This document shows, piece by piece, positions 1 to 8,429 of a stretch of DNA of 34,205 nt. The position numbers and the translations under genes are program-made. The DNA lies in contig DATBDE010000101.1 of NCBI GenBank assembly GCA_036270095.1, positions 1 to 34,205 of the forward strand, read 5' to 3'. Each line of letters begins with the position of its first letter. The first letter of the stretch is position 1. A model generated the notes under the pieces. It was not told where the DNA came from, ran no database searches, and was given only the letters and a program-made list of their open reading frames with translations. The DNA comes from DATBDE01 sp036270095 (GTDB lineage Bacteria > Actinomycetota > Thermoleophilia > Solirubrobacterales > Solirubrobacteraceae).

Positions 1-1134
<1,134 letters not shown>

Positions 1135-1157
1135 AGCGCGATTTCGCGCTGCAGGAC

Positions 1158-1186
1158 CGAGGGCCCGGCCTTGTGCCGGGCCCTCG
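1158..1186 (+). terminator. Terminator-like hairpin after groEL
   Basis: A perfect 12-bp inverted repeat (CGAGGGCCCGGC at 1158-1169 and its complement at 1175-1186) encloses a 5-base loop, 24 bases after the groEL stop. No U-tract follows, as is common in high-GC actinobacteria, so termination activity is inferred from position and stem strength. Confidence 0.7.
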
Positions 1187-1243
1187 ACGTTCTCCGGGAA
1201 GGATCGGGACGATTCGGTGTCCTAGGAGGTAGAGGCACCTTCC

Positions 1244-2017
1244 ATGGCCGACGACGACCACATCGACGACGCGCTCGCATCCGAGCTCACGCTGCTCGTG
1301 GACGGGCGGCTGCCCGACGACCGCCGGGCGGCGCTCGAGGAACGCATCGCGCGCTCGGCCGCGCTGGCCGACCGCGTGCGCGAGCAGCGCGCCATCACCG
1401 AGCGCCTCGCCGCCACGGCCGAAGGGGTCGGCGCACCCGCGCGCCTACGCGCGCGCGTGGACGCCGACCGCAAGCCCGCCCGGCGCCGCGCCTTCGCCTG
1501 GACCGCCGCGCTCGTCGCCCCGGTCGCCGCCGCGGCGCTGATCCTGGCGCTGATCCTGCCCGGCGGCAGCCCGGGCGGCCCGAGCCTGGCGCAGGCCGCC
1601 AGCCTGGGCCAGCTGCCGCCCGACCAGCCGCCGCCGCCGGCGGCCAGCCCCACCCTGCTGCACCGCGAGCAGGACGGCGTGCCCTTCCCGCGCTGGGGCC
1701 ACCAGTTCGGCTGGGTCGCCACCGGCGCCCGCGACAGCACGGTGCAAGGACGTGAGGCGACGACCGTCTACTACCGCAACCCCAGGACCGGCAAGCGGGC
1801 CGCCTACACGATCCTCGGCGGCAAGGCGCTCGACCCGCCCAAGGACGCCCCGCACAAGACGATCAAGGGCACGACCTTCTTCGTCGCCCCGATCGAGAAC
1901 CGCCACGTGGTGACCTGGGACCGGCAGGGCCACACGTGCATCCTCCAGGGCACCGCGCCGACGCCGAAGCTGCTGGAGCTCGCGTCCTGGCGCGGATCGG
2001 GGTCGATCCCCTTCTAA
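1244..2017 (+). CDS. Anti-sigma-factor-like single-pass membrane protein
   Basis: A 257-residue protein. The N-terminal ~70 residues are acidic/basic helical sequence resembling the cytoplasmic domain of anti-sigma factors (DALASELTLLVDGRLPDDRR, then an EERIARSAALADRV helix). The zinc-binding HxxxCxxC motif of ZAS proteins is absent. A hydrophobic segment at about residues 83-105 follows an arginine cluster, so the ~150-residue C-terminal part should be extracytoplasmic; it starts with a proline-rich linker and has no domain I recognise. AGGAGG lies at 1224-1229, 14 bases before the ATG, a slightly long spacing. The ECF sigma gene 2114-2614 converges on it tail to tail instead of lying in the usual co-directional pair. 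That they are partners is inferred from proximity. The stop codon TAA forms the first bases of the palindromic repeat 2015-2116. Confidence 0.65.
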   Translation: MADDDHIDDALASELTLLVDGRLPDDRRAALEERIARSAALADRVREQRAITERLAATAEGVGAPARLRARVDADRKPARRRAFAWTAALVAPVAAAALILALILPGGSPGGPSLAQAASLGQLPPDQPPPPAASPTLLHREQDGVPFPRWGHQFGWVATGARDSTVQGREATTVYYRNPRTGKRAAYTILGGKALDPPKDAPHKTIKGTTFFVAPIENRHVVTWDRQGHTCILQGTAPTPKLLELASWRGSGSIPF

Positions 2018-2116
2018 GGCCATTCTCGCCGCCCCTCGCTAGGTCCTCGGGGTTTGCCGTGCCTAGCACGGCTTCACCCCTGCGTCCCGAGCGAGGAACG
2101 CCCAGCTATGGCCTTA
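2015..2116. repeat. Palindromic intergenic element, copy 1 (long form)
   Basis: The outer arms TAAGGCCAT (2015-2023) and ATGGCCTTA (2108-2116) are perfectly complementary. Inside are a GGGG/CCCC pairing and a 7-bp hairpin, GCCGTGC-CTA-GCACGGC (2056-2072). A near-identical core recurs in copy 2 (10365-10456), and a short form with the same ends lies at 5815-5851. The left arm contains the TAA stop of the anti-sigma-like gene; the right arm contains, on the minus strand, the TAA stop of the ECF sigma gene. It is placed as a bidirectional terminator between convergent genes; function is inferred. Confidence 0.85.
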
Positions 2117-2614
2117 GCCCACCGCCCTGGCCACGCGCTCGCGCGCGCGGTACAGGCGGCTGGTGACCGTCGCCTCCTTGGTCGAGAAGGCCCGCGCGGC
2201 CTCGCCGTAGGAGAGGCCGACGACGTCAACGGCCACGATCACGTCGCGGAAGTCGTCGGGCAGCTCGGCGATGGCGGCGAACAGCTCGGAGGCCTGCGCG
2301 GCCGCGTCGGGCTGGACCGTCGAGCGCGGCTCGGCGATCGGGGCGTCGTCGAGCAGCGGCGCCTGCTGCGGGCGCCGCGACGCGGTGCGCCGCGTGTTCA
2401 GGAACGTGTTGCGCAGCACCCGCAGGAGGTAGGCCAGGTCCCCGTCGCGGCGCAGCATGCGCGGGCGGCGCAGGACGCGGGCGTACGTCTCCTGCACGAG
2501 GTCCTCCGCGTCCTCGCGCGAACCGCACAGCGCCCACGCCGCCCGGTAGAGGCGGTCAAGGTGATCCCCCAGGCGCTCGGGGTCAAGCTCGGGACTCACC
2601 GCGCCCCGGAGCAT
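2114..2614 (-). CDS. ECF-type RNA polymerase sigma factor
   Basis: A 166-residue sigma-70 family protein of the extracytoplasmic-function size class. Sigma region 2 is seen in DRLYRAAWALCGSREDAEDL followed by VQETYARVLRR (about residues 19-50). Region 4 is a helix-turn-helix, GLSYGEAARAFSTKEATVTS then RLYRARERV (about 132-161). It would recruit RNA polymerase to a small regulon. The ATG at 2614 is 13 bases after the stop of the upstream RTX-like gene on the same strand, so the two are probably co-transcribed. A GTG at 2599 is an alternative start. No clear ribosome-binding site precedes either. The likely regulator is the anti-sigma-like membrane protein converging from the other side. Confidence 0.9.
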   Translation of the reverse strand: MLRGAVSPELDPERLGDHLDRLYRAAWALCGSREDAEDLVQETYARVLRRPRMLRRDGDLAYLLRVLRNTFLNTRRTASRRPQQAPLLDDAPIAEPRSTVQPDAAAQASELFAAIAELPDDFRDVIVAVDVVGLSYGEAARAFSTKEATVTSRLYRARERVARAVG

Positions 2615-2627
2615 ATGTCCGGGTGCG

Positions 2628-4028
2628 CTATCGGCGCGGCCTCAGGGTCAGCGTGCCGCCGGTGTCGACGTTGCGCACGGTGACCACCGGGTGCGTGAGG
2701 CGGTGCCCGCGCAATGCCCTGCGCGACGCGTGCAGCGTGACCGTGCGCGACTGGCCCGCCGCCAGCGTGGCGCTGGCGCGACCGAACCGGACGCGGCGAT
2801 GCCCAGCCCGCGCGCTCGCGGTCACGCTGATGCGGATCGGCTGGTCGGCCGTGTTCGCGACCGTCACCTTCAGGCCCGCGCCCGCGAGCTCGCCCTTCGG
2901 CGTCGCGAACCCGCGCTCGCCCGCGGCCAGGCCGTTGGCGGTCGGCAACACCGGCGCCCTGGGCGCGGTTGGCGCCTGCGGCGTGGGCGCGCTGTCGCTG
3001 CCGCTGCCGCCCACGGAGGGCGTCGAGGTCACCGGCTCCGTCTGCGTCGGAGCCGGCGTGGGCGCCGGGTTGGGCCCGGGCGGCGTCGGCGTCGGCAGCG
3101 GTAGGCAGTCGGCGCCGATCTGGTCCATCGCGTCGAAGGCGACCGTGTCGCCGGCGCCCCCGCAGTGGAAGGTGTCGGCGCCGTCGCCGCCGTCGAGGTC
3201 GTCGGTGCCGGCGTCGTCGAAGAGCTGGTCGTCGCCGCCGCCGCCGCTGAGGAGGTCGTCCTCGGTGCCGCCGCTGAACACGTCGGGCTCGCCGGCGCCG
3301 GTGAGCGTGTCGTTGCCCGCGCCGCCGTCGATGCCGAGCACGAGCGAGCCCAGGCCTTCGGACGCCGTGAAGACGTCGTTGCCGCCGAGCAGGGGCACGT
3401 TGAGCCGCTCGAGCGTCCCCAGGTCCATGGTGATCGCGGCGACGTCGCGGTGCAGGGTCGCCCGGCTGCCGTTGGGCGTGACGGTGATGTTCTCCGCGGC
3501 GTTGGAGGCGTTGAACTGCAGGGTGTCGTTGCCGTCGTCGCCGTCGATCGTGTCGCTCCCGTCGCCGGGGTCCCACTGGAAGCCGTCGTCGCCGGGGCCG
3601 CCGGAGACGACGTCGTTGCCGCGGTTGGCGTCGATGAAGTCGTCCCCCGCGCCGCCGGAGAAGGTCTCGTTCCCGTCGGAGCCGATGAGCGCGTCGTTGC
3701 CCTCGCCGCCGTCGACCGTGGCCGGGTGCGTCGTGGTGAACGGGCCGCCGGCCTGGCTGAACGTGACCTGGTCGTCGCCGCCGCCGGTGGCGACGGCGAT
3801 GTTGTCGAACATGGGGAGCGGGACAATCTGGTCGACGACGCCGTCGGCGTCGAAGTCGAGGAAGAGGTTCGAGCCGCCGACCGGCCCGACGACGATGTTG
3901 TCCGAGGCGTTGTCACCGACGATGTCCAGCGTCCCGTTCGAGACGCTGGCTGTCGTTTCGGCCGACGCCGGCGCGGCCGGCGCGATCAGCGCGAGGCCCG
4001 TGGCGGCGCCGAGGAGGGGAGCACGCAT
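2628..4028 (-). CDS. Secreted calcium-binding RTX-like repeat protein (paralogue 1)
   Basis: A predicted exported protein of 466 residues. I chose ATG 4028 because it opens directly into a signal peptide (MRAPLLGAATGLALIAPAAP, ending ASA); an in-frame GTG at 4082 would add 18 residues without a signal-like character. The central ~250 residues contain glycine/aspartate nonapeptide-like repeats of the haemolysin-type calcium-binding kind (GGEGNDALIG, GGAGDDFIDA, GGGGDDQLFD, GGDGADTFHC). A Pro/Thr-rich linker follows, then a C-terminal ~120-residue beta-sandwich-like domain ending VVTVRNVDTGGTLTLRP. The same architecture and ending occur in the next gene, so they are tandem paralogues. Known RTX repeats bind Ca2+ and fold outside the cell; a toxin or adhesin role cannot be assigned. 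No TolC/HlyB-type export genes are nearby. Confidence 0.85.
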   Translation of the reverse strand: MRAPLLGAATGLALIAPAAPASAETTASVSNGTLDIVGDNASDNIVVGPVGGSNLFLDFDADGVVDQIVPLPMFDNIAVATGGGDDQVTFSQAGGPFTTTHPATVDGGEGNDALIGSDGNETFSGGAGDDFIDANRGNDVVSGGPGDDGFQWDPGDGSDTIDGDDGNDTLQFNASNAAENITVTPNGSRATLHRDVAAITMDLGTLERLNVPLLGGNDVFTASEGLGSLVLGIDGGAGNDTLTGAGEPDVFSGGTEDDLLSGGGGDDQLFDDAGTDDLDGGDGADTFHCGGAGDTVAFDAMDQIGADCLPLPTPTPPGPNPAPTPAPTQTEPVTSTPSVGGSGSDSAPTPQAPTAPRAPVLPTANGLAAGERGFATPKGELAGAGLKVTVANTADQPIRISVTASARAGHRRVRFGRASATLAAGQSRTVTLHASRRALRGHRLTHPVVTVRNVDTGGTLTLRPRR

Positions 4029-4085
4029 GGCGGGCACTACGGGCGCCGCCGCGCGGGTGTTCGCCTGTGTGCGGCTCCACACAGA

Positions 4086-4117
4086 GCGAGGGCCCGGCGT
4101 GTCGGCCGAGCCCTCGC
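4086..4117 (-). terminator. Hairpin between the two RTX-like genes
   Basis: GCGAGGGC (4086-4093) pairs with GCCCTCGC (4110-4117), and the inner bases can pair further (CGGC with GCCG). It lies just past the minus-strand stop at 4133, positioned to terminate the upstream paralogue's transcript. There is no U-tract. Confidence 0.6.
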
Positions 4118-4132
4118 GCGTGCGTGCCCTCC

Positions 4133-5710
4133 CTAGTGGAGGTGGGTCTTCAGGGTCAGCGAACCGCCGGTGTCGAGGTTGTGCACGGTGATGACCGGGC
4201 GCCGCCCGTGGCGGCCATGCAGCGCCTTGCGCGCGGATCGCGAGGCGTGCAGCGTCAGCGTCTTGGCCTGGCCGGGGGCCAGCGTGGCCGCGGCGCGGCC
4301 GAGCGCGACTCTCTTGTGGCCGACCTTCTCGGTCGCCGACACGCTGACGTGGATCGGCTGGTTGGCGGTGTTGACGAGGCCGACCTTCAGGGTCGCGCCC
4401 GAGACCTTGATCTTCGGTCGGCTGAACCCGCGCGTCCCCGCGGCGAGGCCGGTCTGGACCTGGACCTGCTGGCCCGTGCCCTGTTGGCCCGTCGGGGTCG
4501 CGTTCCCCGTACCCGCGTTGCCGCTGCCGGTCGTCGTCGTTCCGGAGCCGGAGCCCGAGTTCGTCGTGGCGGTCGTGGGCGGGGTGTTGGCCTGGCCGCC
4601 GCCATTGCTGGCCGCCGGAACCGGGAAGGGCAGGCAGTCGCCGGAGAACAGGTCGTTGACGTCGATGGTCAGCGCGTCGCCGGGGCCACCGCAGTGGATG
4701 GTGTCGGCGCCGTCGCCGCCGTCCATCGTGTCGGTGCCGGCGTCGCCGAACAGCTGGTCATCGCCGCCGTTGCCGTTGATGGTGTCGTCGCCGGCGTCGC
4801 CGTGCAGGACGTCGCCGAGCTCGTCGCCGTTGATCGTGTCGGCGCCATCGCCACCGGAGATCGTGTCGGCGCCGTCGCCGCCGGACAGCTGGTCGCTGCC
4901 GCCGCCGCCGTTGATGGTGTCGTCCTCGGTGCCGCCGGTGAACACGTCGGGCTCATCGGAGCCGTTGAACGTGTCGTTGCCGGCGCCCCCGTCGGCGTCG
5001 ATGACGAACGAGCCCAGGCCGGGCGAGGCGGTCACGGTGTCGGTGCCGCCGAGCTCGAGCACGTTGACCCGCTCCATCGTCCCGAGGTCCATGGTGATGT
5101 TGGCCACGTCGCGCTGGAAGAGGACCCGGCTGCCGTTGGGCGCGACCGTGAACTTCTCGTTGACGTTGGCGCCGTCGAAGCTCAGCGCGTCGTTGCCGTC
5201 GCCGCCCTCGTCGGTGTCGCTGCCGTCACCGGGATCCCAGGTGAAGTTGTCGTCGCCGGGACCGCCGCTGGTGGTGTCGTTGCCGCGGTTGGGGTCGATC
5301 AGGTCCTTGCCCGCGTCGCCGTTGAGCGTCTCGGCCCCGGTGCCGCCCACGAGCGTGTCGTCGCCGTCGCCGCCGTTGACCGTGGTCGGGATGGTGTCGG
5401 TGAACACCCCGTTGCCTTCGTCGATGGCGACCCGGTCGTCACCCCCGCCGGCGTTGACCTGGATCTTGGAGAAGTTCGCGATCGGGAAGGTCGTGTTGAG
5501 CTTGATCCCGTCTGTGGCGAGATCGCTGACGACCACGCGGAGGTCCGTCCCGCTCGGCGTGTCGCGCTGGAGCTGGACGCCGTCGCGCCCGTCGTCGCCG
5601 GTGACGGTGAGGGTGTCGCCCTGGATGCTTGCAGTGGAGGCCGCCGACGCCGGGGCAGCCAGCGCGACCAGCGCCAGCCCCGCAGCAGCGACGAGGTAGA
5701 GGTATCGCAT
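4133..5710 (-). CDS. Secreted calcium-binding RTX-like repeat protein (paralogue 2)
   Basis: A 525-residue paralogue of the neighbouring gene. ATG 5710 starts a signal peptide (MRYLYLVAAAGLALVALAAP, ending ASA); an in-frame start at 5761 would add 17 residues ahead of it. It has more RTX-like repeats than paralogue 1, with an uninterrupted block near residues 250-345 (GGDGADTISGGDGADTINGD, then GDAGDDTINGNGGDDQLFGD). The first ~230 residues match paralogue 1 segment by segment (PNRGND, GPGDDNFTWDPGDGSDT, GSRVLFQRDVANITMDLGT). A Gly/Ser/Thr-rich linker leads to the same C-terminal domain (VITVHNLDTGGSLTLK). It is predicted to be extracellular and calcium-stabilised; the partner or ligand is unknown. 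It is probably the first gene of a unit running into paralogue 1 and the ECF sigma gene, with the hairpin 4086-4117 between. Confidence 0.85.
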   Translation of the reverse strand: MRYLYLVAAAGLALVALAAPASAASTASIQGDTLTVTGDDGRDGVQLQRDTPSGTDLRVVVSDLATDGIKLNTTFPIANFSKIQVNAGGGDDRVAIDEGNGVFTDTIPTTVNGGDGDDTLVGGTGAETLNGDAGKDLIDPNRGNDTTSGGPGDDNFTWDPGDGSDTDEGGDGNDALSFDGANVNEKFTVAPNGSRVLFQRDVANITMDLGTMERVNVLELGGTDTVTASPGLGSFVIDADGGAGNDTFNGSDEPDVFTGGTEDDTINGGGGSDQLSGGDGADTISGGDGADTINGDELGDVLHGDAGDDTINGNGGDDQLFGDAGTDTMDGGDGADTIHCGGPGDALTIDVNDLFSGDCLPFPVPAASNGGGQANTPPTTATTNSGSGSGTTTTGSGNAGTGNATPTGQQGTGQQVQVQTGLAAGTRGFSRPKIKVSGATLKVGLVNTANQPIHVSVSATEKVGHKRVALGRAAATLAPGQAKTLTLHASRSARKALHGRHGRRPVITVHNLDTGGSLTLKTHLH

Positions 5711-5814
5711 ACCGAGGATGACCCCGGGGCGGGAGCCATCCTTCCCGGCGAACCGGCCCACACCTCTGTGACATCCGGCACGTTTCGCCGCCGCGATGCG
5801 CTGGTCGAGTAGGC

Positions 5815-5851
5815 CTTAGGCCATAGCTCACCGTGGCGAGAATGGCCTAAG
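5815..5851. repeat. Palindromic intergenic element, copy 3 (short form, inverted)
   Basis: CTTAGGCCAT (5815-5824) and ATGGCCTAAG (5842-5851) form a perfect 10-bp inverted repeat around 17 bases. Read on the minus strand it has the same conserved edges as copy 1 (GGCCATTCTCGCC on one side, AGCTATGGCC on the other) but lacks the ~60-base core. The citrate synthase stop TAG (5847-5849) is inside the arm. It is probably that gene's terminator. The flanking 5711-5814 holds no gene. Confidence 0.8.
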
Positions 5852-6950
5852 CGGGCGCGGGCTCGCGCTGGCGGGGTACGTCCTCGACGGCACGCGGCCC
5901 GGGGCCGACGTACTTCGCGGTGGGGCGGATGAGGCGGCCCTCGCGCTTCTGCTCGAGGATGTGCGCGGACCAGCCGGCCACGCGGGCGCACGCGAAGAGC
6001 GACGTGAACAGGTCGGGCGGCACGGCGGCGAAGTCCAGGACCACCGCCGACCAGAACTCGACGTTGGTCGCGAGCACGCGATCGGGCTGTCGCACGGCGA
6101 GCTCGGCCAGCGCCGCCGCCTCGACTGCCTCGGCGACCTCGACCCGCGGCGCGCCGATCTGCTTGGCGGTGCGGCGCAGGACCCGGGCGCGCGGGTCCTC
6201 TGCGCGGTAGACGCGGTGGCCGAACCCCATGAGGCGCTGCCCGCTGTCGAGCAGCCGCTTGACGTAGCGGTCGGCGTCGCCCTCGGCGGCGACGTCGTCG
6301 AGCATCTTCAGCACGCGCGAGGGGGCGCCGCCGTGCAGCGGCCCCGACAGCGCGCCCACCGCGCCGGACAGCGCCGCGGCGACGTCGGCCCCGGTCGAGG
6401 CGATCACGCGGGCGGTGAAGGTGGAGGCGTTCATGCCGTGCTCGGCGGCGGAGATCCAGTAGGCGTCGATGGCCTTGACGTGGCGCGGGTCGGCCTCGCC
6501 GCGCCAGCGGATGAGGAAGCGCTCGGGGATCGAGCCGGCCTTGTCGACCTCGGTCTGCGGGACGGGCGGGCGGCCGGCACCCCGCGCGGACTGGGCCACG
6601 AACGAGAGGGCCATGACCGAGGCGCGGGCGAGGTTCTCGCGGGCCTCGGACTCGTCGATGTCGATGAGCTGGCGGAAGCCCCACTCCGGCGCGAGACGCG
6701 CCATGGCCGACTGGGTGTCGACGCGCGGGTCGCCGCTGCGGATCAGCAGGGGCCAGGGATCGGCCGGCGGCAGGCCGGGGAGATAGGAGCCGTCGACCAG
6801 GAGGCCCCATACCTGCTCGTAGGGGACGCGGCCGACGAGGTCCTCGATGTCGACGCCGCGGTAGCGGAGCGCCCCTCCCGCCTTGTCGGGCTCCGCGATC
6901 TCGGTGGCGAAGGCGACGACGCCCTCGAGGCCGGACTGGACTTCGCTCAT
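5847..6950 (-). CDS. citA: Citrate synthase 2 (CitA type)
   Basis: A 367-residue citrate synthase condensing acetyl-CoA with oxaloacetate in the cytosol. Active-site histidines are visible in AEHGMNAST (His171), GPLHGGAPS (His206) and GFGHRVYRAEDPRA (His245). The position of the usual catalytic aspartate is a glutamate (NVEFW, Glu298), which I recall as normal for the mycobacterial CitA subfamily; the following LDFAAVP and AGWSAHILEQ segments also match that type. Length suits the short bacterial class. There is no Shine-Dalgarno sequence, but TACCGT (minus strand, 6959-6964) lies 8 bases before the ATG, consistent with a leaderless transcript. It is divergent from the amidase. A methylcitrate synthase role is possible, but no prp genes are present. 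Confidence 0.92.
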   Translation of the reverse strand: MSEVQSGLEGVVAFATEIAEPDKAGGALRYRGVDIEDLVGRVPYEQVWGLLVDGSYLPGLPPADPWPLLIRSGDPRVDTQSAMARLAPEWGFRQLIDIDESEARENLARASVMALSFVAQSARGAGRPPVPQTEVDKAGSIPERFLIRWRGEADPRHVKAIDAYWISAAEHGMNASTFTARVIASTGADVAAALSGAVGALSGPLHGGAPSRVLKMLDDVAAEGDADRYVKRLLDSGQRLMGFGHRVYRAEDPRARVLRRTAKQIGAPRVEVAEAVEAAALAELAVRQPDRVLATNVEFWSAVVLDFAAVPPDLFTSLFACARVAGWSAHILEQKREGRLIRPTAKYVGPGPRAVEDVPRQREPAPA

Positions 6951-6994
6951 CGCCGTGAACGGTAGCGGGCAGAGCGCCCGACTAGGCTCCGCCC

Positions 6995-8425
6995 ATGGAC
7001 GCCGATCTCCTCTTCCGCCCGATCACCGAACTCGGCCGGCTCGTCTCCGATGGCGAGCTGAGCGCCCGCGAACTCGTCGAGACCTCCCTGCGCCGGATCG
7101 AGGACCTCGACGGCGACGTCAACGCCTTCACCCACGTGCACGCAGAGGAGGCGCTGGCCGCCGCCGATGCGGTCAAGCCCAACGACCCGCGGCCCTTCGC
7201 CGGCGTGCCGGTGGCGATCAAGACCGAGGTGGCGGTGCAGGGCTCGCCGCTGACCTTCGGGTCGAGGCTGTTCGGCGATTACACGCCCGACCACGACGCC
7301 TTCCAGGTCCGGCGCCTGAAGGACGCCGGGATGATCGTCGTCGGCCGGACCAACATGCCCGAGGCCGGGATCATGCCCATCACCGAGCCGGCCCGGTTCG
7401 GGGCCACCCACAACCCGTGGGACGTCGGCCGTACGCCGGGCGGCTCGTCGGGCGGATCGGCCGCTGCGGTGGCGGCGGGCATGGTGCCGGTGGCCAACGC
7501 CCTGGACGGCGGCGGCTCGATCCGGATCCCGGCGGCGTGCTGCGGGCTCGTCGGGCTCAAGCCGGCGCGCAACCGGATCTCGATGGGGCCGGATATCGCC
7601 GACAGCCTGTTCGGCGTGACCGGCGCGGTCACCCGCACGGTGGACGAGACGGCGAGGCTGCTCGACATCCTCGCCGGCTACGAGCCCGGCGACGCCAACT
7701 GGACCGCCGCACCGGGCGAGCCCTTCGCGGTGGCGGCGCAGCGCGAGCCCGGCCGGCTCCGCATCGGGCTGGTCACCGACCCGCCGGTCGACGCGCCGCT
7801 GCATCCCGAGCACGACCGCGCCGTACGCGACGCCGCCGACGTGCTGGCCTCGCTCGGCCACGAGATCCAGGCCGTGCCCGCGCTCGGCGGCGGGGGCGAC
7901 ACCGAGGGCGTCTTCCTCACCGTCTTCGGTTCCTTCCTGGCGACCATCATCCGCTTCGGCGGGTTCATCGCCGGCCGCGAACCGACGGCCGACGACGTCG
8001 AGCCGCTGACCTGGGCCATCTACGAGAGCGCCAGGGCCATCAGCGGCGTCGACTTCCTGGTGGCCACGTCGGGCATGGGCGCCTTCGCGCGCCACTTCAT
8101 CGCCAGCACGTTCTCCGAGGTCGACGTCCTCCTGTCGCCCACGCTGGTCCAGCCGCCGGTGCCGATCGGCACCTTCGACACCAGCGTGGGCGACGTGTCC
8201 GAGTGGGCACGCACCGGCACGTTCGCGTCGTTCACGCCGATCGCGAACATCACCGGTCAGCCGGCGATCTCGCTGCCGCTGTACGAGACCGAGGACGGGT
8301 TGCCGATCGGCATCCAGCTCATCGGCCCGCCGGTGGGTGAGGCGGTGCTGCTCGCGCTCGCCACCCAGCTCGAGGCGGCGCGGCCGTGGGCGGGGCGGCG
8401 CGCGTCGCTGGGCGCGGCCGCCTAG
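6995..8425 (+). CDS. Amidase signature family hydrolase
   Basis: A 476-residue amidase-signature enzyme hydrolysing C-N amide bonds. The Ser-cisSer-Lys triad is visible: Lys76 in GVPVAIKTE, Ser151/152 in TPGGSSGGSAAAVAAGMVP, and nucleophile Ser175 in GGGSIRIPAACCGLVGLKP. The segment before the nucleophile reads ALDGGGS where most members have a GTDTGGS-like sequence. Length is typical. The natural substrate cannot be told from sequence; GatA is unlikely because gatB and gatC are absent. TAGGCT at 6983-6988 is 6 bases before the ATG, and no Shine-Dalgarno sequence is present, so translation is probably leaderless. The next gene starts 4 bases after the stop, so the two form an operon. Confidence 0.92.
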   Translation: MDADLLFRPITELGRLVSDGELSARELVETSLRRIEDLDGDVNAFTHVHAEEALAAADAVKPNDPRPFAGVPVAIKTEVAVQGSPLTFGSRLFGDYTPDHDAFQVRRLKDAGMIVVGRTNMPEAGIMPITEPARFGATHNPWDVGRTPGGSSGGSAAAVAAGMVPVANALDGGGSIRIPAACCGLVGLKPARNRISMGPDIADSLFGVTGAVTRTVDETARLLDILAGYEPGDANWTAAPGEPFAVAAQREPGRLRIGLVTDPPVDAPLHPEHDRAVRDAADVLASLGHEIQAVPALGGGGDTEGVFLTVFGSFLATIIRFGGFIAGREPTADDVEPLTWAIYESARAISGVDFLVATSGMGAFARHFIASTFSEVDVLLSPTLVQPPVPIGTFDTSVGDVSEWARTGTFASFTPIANITGQPAISLPLYETEDGLPIGIQLIGPPVGEAVLLALATQLEAARPWAGRRASLGAAA

Positions 8426-8429
8426 CCGC

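Noticed and set aside
4720..4900. CRISPR-like or tandem DNA repeats within the RTX-like gene
   Set aside because: The periodicity follows the protein's nonapeptide repeats and varies in sequence; there are no constant repeats with unique spacers.
2628..5710. RTX toxin operon
   Set aside because: There is no acyltransferase, HlyB/HlyD-type exporter or membrane-active N-terminal domain; proteins have Sec-type signal peptides. Glycine-aspartate repeats alone do not make a toxin.
2623..5812. Long plus-strand frames opposite the RTX-like genes
   Set aside because: Their translations are valine/alanine/arginine repeats that mirror the Gly-Asp repeat codons of the minus strand; signal peptides and domain structure exist only on the minus strand.
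5847..6950. Loss of the catalytic aspartate in CitA (Glu298)
   Set aside because: NVEFW at this position is, as far as I recall, the normal sequence of actinobacterial CitA, so it does not indicate inactivity.
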